From assembly GCA_027047745.1 (NCBI GenBank), contig JALTUB010000340.1, forward strand, positions 1 through 12,103: a stretch of DNA of 12,103 bases. The letters run 5' to 3'. Below, piece by piece: positions 1 to 4,520 of the stretch (position 1 is its first letter; every line of letters starts with the position of its first letter). The stretch comes from Sulfurimonas sp. (GTDB lineage Bacteria; Campylobacterota; Campylobacteria; Campylobacterales; Sulfurimonadaceae). Below the pieces are notes generated by a model. It saw nothing but the letters and a program-made list of their open reading frames with translations, was not told the DNA's origin and ran no database searches. The position numbers and the translations under genes are program-made.

Positions 1-296
1 TTTATCCCAGAAAAGTCAAATCGCATAATAAGATATTTGTTAGCAAGAGAAGTTGTGCTTTTTCCTATATAAGTATCCCCAAACATCATCTCAAAATCGT
101 TTTTATAATGTTTATCATAATAGGCTTCAAGCATAGCTATAAAAAGAGATTTACCAAATCGTCTAGGTCTTAAAAAGATGAGATAACTCTCATTAAGATT
201 CTCTAACTTTTCTATAAACTTAGTTTTATCTATAAAATAGAAATCTTTCTCTTTGATTCTTTTAAAATCTGCTAGTCCATAAGGTATTTTTTTCAT
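1..296 (-). CDS. AAA-ATPase-like protein, N-terminal part, cut by window edge
   Basis: I translated this by hand from the minus strand: an open frame of 98 codons starts at ATG (296-294) and runs off position 1. The product begins MKKIPYGLADFKRIKEKDF and has a Walker A-like segment RPRRFGKS at about residues 43-50, preceded by a Phe-Ile-Asp-Lys-Thr stretch. This layout is typical of the AAA-ATPase-like family (PF09820), usually joined to a C-terminal PD-(D/E)XK nuclease domain (PF08011) that would lie outside this window. Full members are about 500 to 600 residues long. The biological role of the family is unknown; large paralogous sets occur in many bacteria. An AGG lies 9 bases before the start, and a TATAAT sits 30 bases upstream. 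A complete relative lies at 10290-11834. The family call is firm; whether the missing part is intact cannot be seen. Confidence 0.85.
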   Translation of the reverse strand, partial: MKKIPYGLADFKRIKEKDFYFIDKTKFIEKLENLNESYLIFLRPRRFGKSLFIAMLEAYYDKHYKNDFEMMFGDTYIGKSTTSLANKYLIMRFDFSGI

Positions 297-325
297 ATCG
301 TTTGCCTAAAATATTATTTTAAGAT

Positions 326-331
326 ATTATA
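326..331 (-). promoter_or_regulatory. -10 box for the left-edge AAA-ATPase-like gene
   Basis: The minus strand reads TATAAT here, 29 bases before the ATG at 296. No clear -35 box is seen, which is usual for vegetative promoters in Campylobacterota. The left arm of an inverted repeat (332-339) abuts it directly upstream. Confidence 0.5.
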
Positions 332-366
332 CCAAATATAGTGATGATATTCCATATAATATTTGG
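332..366. repeat. 8-bp perfect inverted repeat between divergent promoters
   Basis: CCAAATAT at 332-339 is matched by ATATTTGG at 359-366, with 19 bases between. The left arm touches the -10 box of the leftward AAA-ATPase-like gene, and the last two bases of the right arm are the GG of the flgH -24 element. It may be an operator that affects both promoters, or a chance palindrome in A+T-rich DNA. Confidence 0.35.
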
Positions 367-379
367 AACTAAAATTGCT
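363..379 (+). promoter_or_regulatory. sigma-54 (RpoN) promoter of flgH
   Basis: The stretch TTGGAACTAAAATTGCT matches the -24/-12 sigma-54 consensus. The invariant GG is at 365-366 and the invariant GC at 377-378, with exactly the required 10 bases between them. The predicted transcription start is about 390, which leaves a 5' leader of about 20 bases before the flgH ATG at 411. In Campylobacter and Helicobacter many rod, ring and hook genes belong to the RpoN/FlgR flagellar class, so the site fits the gene it precedes. Confidence 0.85.
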
Positions 380-410
380 AGAATCATACTATAAACAAAA
401 GAGATTTTAA

Positions 411-1139
411 ATGAAAGCAATTTTACTAACTACTATGACACTACTATATGCCATGTTTTTTTTAACTGGTTGTACAGCCAATTTAACAGACCCTGAACTA
501 GAATTTACTCCACCAAAATATGTGGAACAGATGCCAGCAAGAGAAGAAAAACAAAACTTTACCTCTACTGGAAGTATCTTTGGGCAGGGGGATAACCCAC
601 TCTTTTCAGATAGAAAAGCGATGCATGTTGATGATATAGTTACAGTAGTGATTTCTGAAGCGGCTAAAAGTTCAAATGTAGGCTCAAAAGCACTCTCTGA
701 AACGGACTCATCTAAGCTTGGTGGAGGATTGTTTTCTTCAGCTGGAGCAGGAACAAATGGCTCTACTCAAAACCAAATAAATAATCTAAATGGTTTTTCA
801 AATATCGGATTTAATGCAGACTCTACAAGTAGCTATAAGGGTAGTGGAAGTGCAACAAAAAATGCGACTTTTACTACAACTATCTCAGCTAGAATTGTAA
901 AAGTTCTTAAAAATGGAAACTACTTTATCTCAGGAAAAAGAGAGATTTTGATAGACAATCAAAAGCAGATAGTGCAACTTAGTGGGGTTATTCGCCCTTA
1001 TGATATTGACCAATTTAACAATATTAAATCATCTAGTATAAGTAATGCGAAAATTCTTTATAAAACTCAAGGCGATGTTGATCGCTCTACCAAACAGGGA
1101 TGGGGGACAAAAATTGTACAAGCTATTTGGCCTTTTTAG
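411..1139 (+). CDS. flgH: Flagellar L-ring protein FlgH
   Basis: This 242-residue lipoprotein forms the L-ring, the outer-membrane bushing around the flagellar rod. It starts with a lipoprotein signal peptide: a hydrophobic stretch ends in the lipobox Leu18-Thr-Gly-Cys21, and Cys21 would be lipidated after signal peptidase II cleavage. The body shows the FlgH signature of a 'GSIFGQGDNPLFSDRKA' segment followed by a Val-Asp-Asp-Ile-Val-Thr-Val-Val-Ile-Ser-Glu stretch, then a Ser/Gly/Asn-rich middle and a C-terminal beta-rich part with NGNYFISGKREILIDNQKQ and 'LSGVIRPYDI'. The length is normal for FlgH. The start is preceded by a weak AGAG ribosome binding site and by a sigma-54 promoter. Its end overlaps the next gene, which suggests a two-gene operon. 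No other flagellar gene is visible nearby, so flgH stands apart from the main flagellar clusters. Confidence 0.95.
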   Translation: MKAILLTTMTLLYAMFFLTGCTANLTDPELEFTPPKYVEQMPAREEKQNFTSTGSIFGQGDNPLFSDRKAMHVDDIVTVVISEAAKSSNVGSKALSETDSSKLGGGLFSSAGAGTNGSTQNQINNLNGFSNIGFNADSTSSYKGSGSATKNATFTTTISARIVKVLKNGNYFISGKREILIDNQKQIVQLSGVIRPYDIDQFNNIKSSSISNAKILYKTQGDVDRSTKQGWGTKIVQAIWPF

Positions 1140-2529
1140 TTTACTTTTTGTTTTTTTTATAACTTCACTTTATGCTGAGAGTTTTAAGGAGTTTAAGAAA
1201 ACTCAAGCACAATCTTTTTCTAACTTTAAAGATAAAAGTGATGTTGCATTTAATAACTATCTAAAACAGCAGTTTCAAGAGTACAATTCTTTAGTAACTA
1301 AGCCGTTTTTTGAGAAACAAAAACCTAGAAAGACAGAGAGTGTTAGACCAGAAAAAATAAAGTCTGTTGGACCATTGGTTCATATAGTAGTAAATCCTAA
1401 AAACAAACAACTTCCAAAAATAGTTGCTGTTGATAACTCTAAAAAAGATGTAGAGTTTGACTTTTTTGGTGAGAGTTTAGGTTTTGATGTTGATAAAAGT
1501 ATAAAAACTGCACAGTTTTATCCACAAAATCAAGAGGGAATAAGTAATTTTTTCAGTGTTCTTGCTTCAAGTGACTATGAATATATAATAAAAAATATAC
1601 AAAAAACTAAAGAAAAAATGCGTTTAAATGACTGGGGTGTGTATCTGCTTGTCATGAAGCTTGGCAGAACTATTTACGAGACTCCAGACAGATCAAAGCT
1701 TTTTAGTTGGTTTGTTTTTAATAAGCTGGGATATGATGTAAAAGTAGGACTTGCTCATAAGCATATAGTCATGATGCATTATAGCAAAAAAGTTATCTAT
1801 GCAACTCCAAGTTATACTTTTTCAAAACGAAAATTTTATGTTGTGTCTGAGTATGCAAAGGGAAGTGTTGGTCGTGTTTATACTTACGATAAGAGTTATC
1901 CAAATGCAACAAAGCCATTGGATTTGAGTATGAGCGTTTTACCAAACTTTCCAAAAAAGATGAAAAGAAAAACACTTTTCTTTAAGCAGTATGATAAAAA
2001 ATACACTTTACCTTTTGCTTACAATCAAAATCTTTTAGACTTTATGAATACATATCCACAAGCTGATTATGAGACATTTTTCGATGCACCAATGGAGACT
2101 ACAACTTACGATATGATAGCAAAAGATATAAAAAGATACATAGACGGCAAAAAAGCAAGTGTCGCTATGAATTTTGTTTTAAATTTTGTGCAAAATGCTT
2201 TTGTGTATGAGGTTGATGAAGAGCAGTTTGGCAGAGAAAAAGTTATGTTTGCAGAAGAAACACTCTGTTATAACAAGTCAGACTGTGAAGATAGAGCTAT
2301 ACTTTTTTCATACCTAGTTAAAAAACTTTTTCATGTTGGCGTAGTTGGTGTAAAATATAAAGACCACATGGCAACAGCACTATATATACCCATGAAAGGA
2401 GATAGTGTTAGAAAAGGCAGGAAAAGATATGTCATAGCAGACCCAACATACATAAATGCAAATATAGGTATGAGTATGCCAAAGTACAAATCAATAAGAC
2501 CTGAGAGTTTTATTGTTGTAAAGGGATAG
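1114..2529 (+). CDS. Secreted transglutaminase-like protein with duplicated domain
   Basis: The product is probably a periplasmic transglutaminase/cysteine-protease-fold protein of 471 residues. I prefer the TTG at 1114: GGGGGA lies 6 bases upstream, and it gives a compact signal peptide (MYKLFGLFSLLFVFFITSLYA) with likely cleavage after Ala21. The frame is also open from ATG at 1045 or 1075, but those starts put a long polar stretch before the hydrophobic core. After the signal comes a helix with regularly spaced Phe, then two related domains. The C-terminal one has the Cys391-Glu-Asp-Arg, His418 and Asp443-Pro triad of the transglutaminase core fold. The first (about residues 175-245) keeps the pattern and the His (H217) but has Thr at the Cys and Asp positions. 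The gene overlaps flgH by 26 bases, so co-translation and sigma-54 control are likely. Similar two-part proteins occur in Bacteroidetes, to my recollection. The substrate is unknown. Confidence 0.8.
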   Translation: MYKLFGLFSLLFVFFITSLYAESFKEFKKTQAQSFSNFKDKSDVAFNNYLKQQFQEYNSLVTKPFFEKQKPRKTESVRPEKIKSVGPLVHIVVNPKNKQLPKIVAVDNSKKDVEFDFFGESLGFDVDKSIKTAQFYPQNQEGISNFFSVLASSDYEYIIKNIQKTKEKMRLNDWGVYLLVMKLGRTIYETPDRSKLFSWFVFNKLGYDVKVGLAHKHIVMMHYSKKVIYATPSYTFSKRKFYVVSEYAKGSVGRVYTYDKSYPNATKPLDLSMSVLPNFPKKMKRKTLFFKQYDKKYTLPFAYNQNLLDFMNTYPQADYETFFDAPMETTTYDMIAKDIKRYIDGKKASVAMNFVLNFVQNAFVYEVDEEQFGREKVMFAEETLCYNKSDCEDRAILFSYLVKKLFHVGVVGVKYKDHMATALYIPMKGDSVRKGRKRYVIADPTYINANIGMSMPKYKSIRPESFIVVKG

Positions 2530-2533
2530 TTGC

Positions 2534-4072
2534 TTAATAGTTAATAGCAACTTTATAAGTAGGGTCATCCTCTTCATAAGTACAGTGTGGACCAGCTTTT
2601 TTTAGTATGCTTTTACAATCATCGCTTAGGTGACGAAGTTTTAAGTTTTTTCCTGCATCTTCATACTTTTTAACCATAGCATCTATCGCTTCTACACCTG
2701 AAAAGTCCAATACTCTTGCATTTTTAAAGTCTATTACAACTTTTGGTGGGTCTTGAAGTGTGTCAAAGTTGTCAGAAAAAGTTGTGGCACTTGCAAAAAA
2801 TAGAGGTCCTTCAAGTGAATATACCTTAGTTCCATCTTCTTCTATCTCTGTTTTTACCCAGATACGAGCGTGTTTCCATGCAAAAACTAGGGCAGATATG
2901 ATAACACCAGCGATAACAGCGATAGCCAAATCTTCAACAACGGTGATGATAGTAACAACAAGCATGACAAATATATCCTCTTTTGGCATATGTTTTAAGT
3001 GAGAAAAACTTGACCACTCAAATGTTCCAACACTTACCATAAACATAATCCCAACTAAAACACCAACAGGGATGGCATTTAAAACATCAGTCATGGATAT
3101 AACAAGCACTAAAAGACCAACAGCTGCTGTAAAAGATGAGAGACGACCAAGACCACCAGAAGTGAAGTTGATGATACTTTGACCAATCATGGCGCATCCT
3201 GCCATCCCACCAAAAAAACCTGAAGTTATATTTCCACATCCAAGAGCAATACACTCTTTGTTTCCACTACCTCTCACCCCACTCATCTCATCTAAAACTG
3301 CTAAGGTTAAGAGTGACTCTATAAGCCCAACTAGAGCCATGATAACAGCATAAGGAAGAACCATGATAATAGCGTCAAGATTAAAAAGTGTATCAGGCAG
3401 TATAAAATGAGGAAGTTGCCCTTTAAACTGTGTTAAATCAGCTAAAGAACCGACAAGTAGAGTGTTTATGTTAAGAAAATATACAAGTAAAGTGATAAGA
3501 ACAATAGCAACAAGTCCAGATGGTATAGTCTTTGTAAACTTAGGTAAAAAGTACATGATAAGCATAGTAATACCGACGATGGCATACATACTCATACCTT
3601 GCCCATCAAAAAACTTAAACTGAGCCATAGCGATAACAATAGCCAAGCCATTTACAAAACCATAAAGGGCAGGTTGGGGAACAAGTCTTATAAATTTACC
3701 AAGTTTAAGAACTCCAACTAGAACTTGGATAACACCAGCTAAGATGGTAGCTAGTAAAACATAGTTTAGCATATGGATGTAGAGTTCATCACCACTAAGC
3801 CCAGCAGATTTTAGCATGTGATTTGCTTCTAAAACAAGACCTATCATGACAACAGCAACACTACCAGTAGCACCACTTATCATACCTGGTTTACCACCTA
3901 TGATGGCAGTTATAAGACCTAAGATAAAAGCAGTGTAAAGACCTACAATAGGGCTAACCCCAGCGATGAAACTAAAGGCGATAGCTTCAGGAACAAGGGC
4001 AACGGCAACAACTAAACCAGAGAGAACATCATTTTTTATATTTGCAGAAGTATATTTTTTTATATTAAACAA
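2534..4072 (-). CDS. SulP-family anion transporter with STAS domain
   Basis: This 512-residue inner-membrane protein belongs to the SLC26/SulP family, which moves sulfate, bicarbonate or other anions by proton or sodium symport or by exchange. Residues 1-400 are mostly hydrophobic, with about 10-14 membrane segments. The N-terminus carries the SulP signature: VPEAIAFSFIAGVSPIVGLY, then a Gly-rich stretch with 'GATGSVAVVM'. The last 95 or so residues form a STAS domain with 'VLDFSGVEAID', whose Asp-Phe-Ser-Gly loop matches the regulatory loop of anti-sigma antagonists. The start is TTG at 4072, supported by AAGGTG 8 bases upstream and a -10 box. The short form (about 500 residues) includes BicA-like bicarbonate carriers as well as sulfate carriers; sequence alone does not decide. 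For an autotrophic sulfur oxidiser either would make sense. The gene converges on the transglutaminase-like gene with 4 bases between their stops. Confidence 0.93.
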   Translation of the reverse strand: MFNIKKYTSANIKNDVLSGLVVAVALVPEAIAFSFIAGVSPIVGLYTAFILGLITAIIGGKPGMISGATGSVAVVMIGLVLEANHMLKSAGLSGDELYIHMLNYVLLATILAGVIQVLVGVLKLGKFIRLVPQPALYGFVNGLAIVIAMAQFKFFDGQGMSMYAIVGITMLIMYFLPKFTKTIPSGLVAIVLITLLVYFLNINTLLVGSLADLTQFKGQLPHFILPDTLFNLDAIIMVLPYAVIMALVGLIESLLTLAVLDEMSGVRGSGNKECIALGCGNITSGFFGGMAGCAMIGQSIINFTSGGLGRLSSFTAAVGLLVLVISMTDVLNAIPVGVLVGIMFMVSVGTFEWSSFSHLKHMPKEDIFVMLVVTIITVVEDLAIAVIAGVIISALVFAWKHARIWVKTEIEEDGTKVYSLEGPLFFASATTFSDNFDTLQDPPKVVIDFKNARVLDFSGVEAIDAMVKKYEDAGKNLKLRHLSDDCKSILKKAGPHCTYEEDDPTYKVAINY

Positions 4073-4112
4073 TTTGGGAACACCTTAGATGTGAAAGATT
4101 TTAAATTTGCGA

Positions 4113-4142
4113 ATTGTATCTAAAGTGTGATGAGAGTTTGCT
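4113..4142 (-). promoter_or_regulatory. Promoter of the SulP gene with 12-base upstream element
   Basis: On the minus strand, TACAAT (4118-4113) is a -10 box, with expected start near 4106 and a leader of about 34 bases. Twelve bases upstream of it lies AGCAAACTCTCA (4142-4131), in the -35 zone. The same 12 bases at the same 12-base distance precede the valS -10 box. The sequences after both -10 boxes are also alike (TCGCAAA and TCGCGAA). Confidence 0.5.
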
Positions 4143-4191
4143 GTTTAGAACCTACCTGAAAAAAGTCTCAAAGTTATCAGAAGTTATATCG

Positions 4192-4233
4192 TCAATTTAG
4201 AAGTTTTTCTTTTAAATCATCAAGCTCTGACAT
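4192..4233 (-). other. Very short ORF or remnant upstream of the SulP gene
   Basis: On the minus strand ATG at 4233 opens a 13-residue frame, MSELDDLKEKLLN, ending in TGA at 4194-4192. AGGA lies 10 bases before the ATG. Shifting by one base at the end lets it continue as IDDITSDNFETFFR to a TAG near 4152. The composition looks protein-like, so it could be the start of a decayed gene or a leader peptide, but at this length chance cannot be excluded. It ends upstream of the predicted SulP gene transcription start. Confidence 0.2.
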
Positions 4234-4296
4234 ACAGTTTTGTCCTTATTTTATCTTTATTTTTTGTTAAAGTATGAAAATTATGAAAGAAGTCTA

Positions 4297-4325
4297 TTGT
4301 CTATTTACAAAAAAAGTAGTATAAT
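4297..4325 (+). promoter_or_regulatory. Sigma-70-type promoter of the 44-residue small ORF
   Basis: TTGTCT at 4297-4302 and a perfect TATAAT at 4320-4325 are separated by 17 bases, the optimal spacing. The expected transcription start is about 4332, 24 bases before the ATG at 4356. This is one of the best-formed promoters in the window. Confidence 0.6.
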
Positions 4326-4355
4326 TCCTTATAATAAATATTACAAGGAACAATT

Positions 4356-4490
4356 ATGAAACACTCTTACTTAACTGAAGCATCTATTAAAAGTGCATTA
4401 ACACATCATGAGATTACAAAAACTGAAGCTAAAAAGCTTATGAAAAAACTTGATTGTCAAGTTTTTATCTTCAAAACGACACACTTATAA
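4356..4490 (+). CDS. Possible 44-residue small protein
   Basis: I do not recognise this product. ATG at 4356 opens a frame of 44 codons ending in TAA at 4488-4490. It has an AAGGA site six bases upstream and a well-spaced promoter. The peptide begins MKHSYLTEASIKSALTHH and continues with a Lys/Glu-rich amphipathic stretch (Glu-Ile-Thr-Lys-Thr-Glu-Ala-Lys-Lys-Leu-Met-Lys-Lys-Leu), then a less protein-like tail with Cys, Phe and Thr. It has no signal peptide or membrane segment. Oddly, a perfect 10-base inverted repeat with flanking A and T runs (4444-4466) lies inside its 3' part and could terminate transcription before the stop codon. So the unit may be a real small protein, a gene whose original 3' end was lost, or a small RNA that merely contains an ORF. 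It converges on valS with 12 bases between the stops. Confidence 0.5.
   Translation: MKHSYLTEASIKSALTHHEITKTEAKKLMKKLDCQVFIFKTTHL
4443..4467 (-). terminator. Two-way hairpin terminator, likely for valS
   Basis: AAAAACTTGA (4444-4453) and TCAAGTTTTT (4457-4466) are perfectly complementary with a 3-base loop. Read on the minus strand it ends in six T and lies about 36 bases past the valS stop, so it suits valS. On the plus strand it ends in five T and would stop the small transcript from about 4332. The core stem is only CTTGA with two G-C pairs, so its strength is uncertain. Confidence 0.55.
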
Positions 4491-4495
4491 TCTAT

Positions 4496-4520
4496 TTGGA
4501 GTCTATCTTAAAGACTCCAA
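4496..4520 (-). repeat. 9-bp hairpin around the valS stop codon
   Basis: TTGGAGTCT and AGACTCCAA are perfectly complementary, with a 7-base loop, and cover the last codons and stop codon (4505-4503) of valS. The stem is stronger than the terminator further on, but no T run follows in either direction. It may protect the 3' end of the mRNA, or cooperate with the downstream terminator. Confidence 0.45.

Noticed and set aside
456..463. Run of eight T in the flgH signal peptide, and another run of eight T at 1151-1158 in the next gene's signal peptide, as possible phase-variation tracts.
   Set aside because: Phe codons in hydrophobic segments of an A+T-rich genome produce such runs by default, and phase-variable tracts in this group are usually longer runs of G or C.
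2530..2550. TTGCT/AGCAA inverted repeat between the convergent transglutaminase-like and SulP genes as a shared terminator.
   Set aside because: The stem is only 5 bases with an 11-base loop and no T run; too weak to call.
2760..3002. Plus-strand open frame of 80 codons opposite the SulP gene.
   Set aside because: It lies antisense inside conserved transporter sequence, with no promoter or ribosome binding site; a shadow frame.
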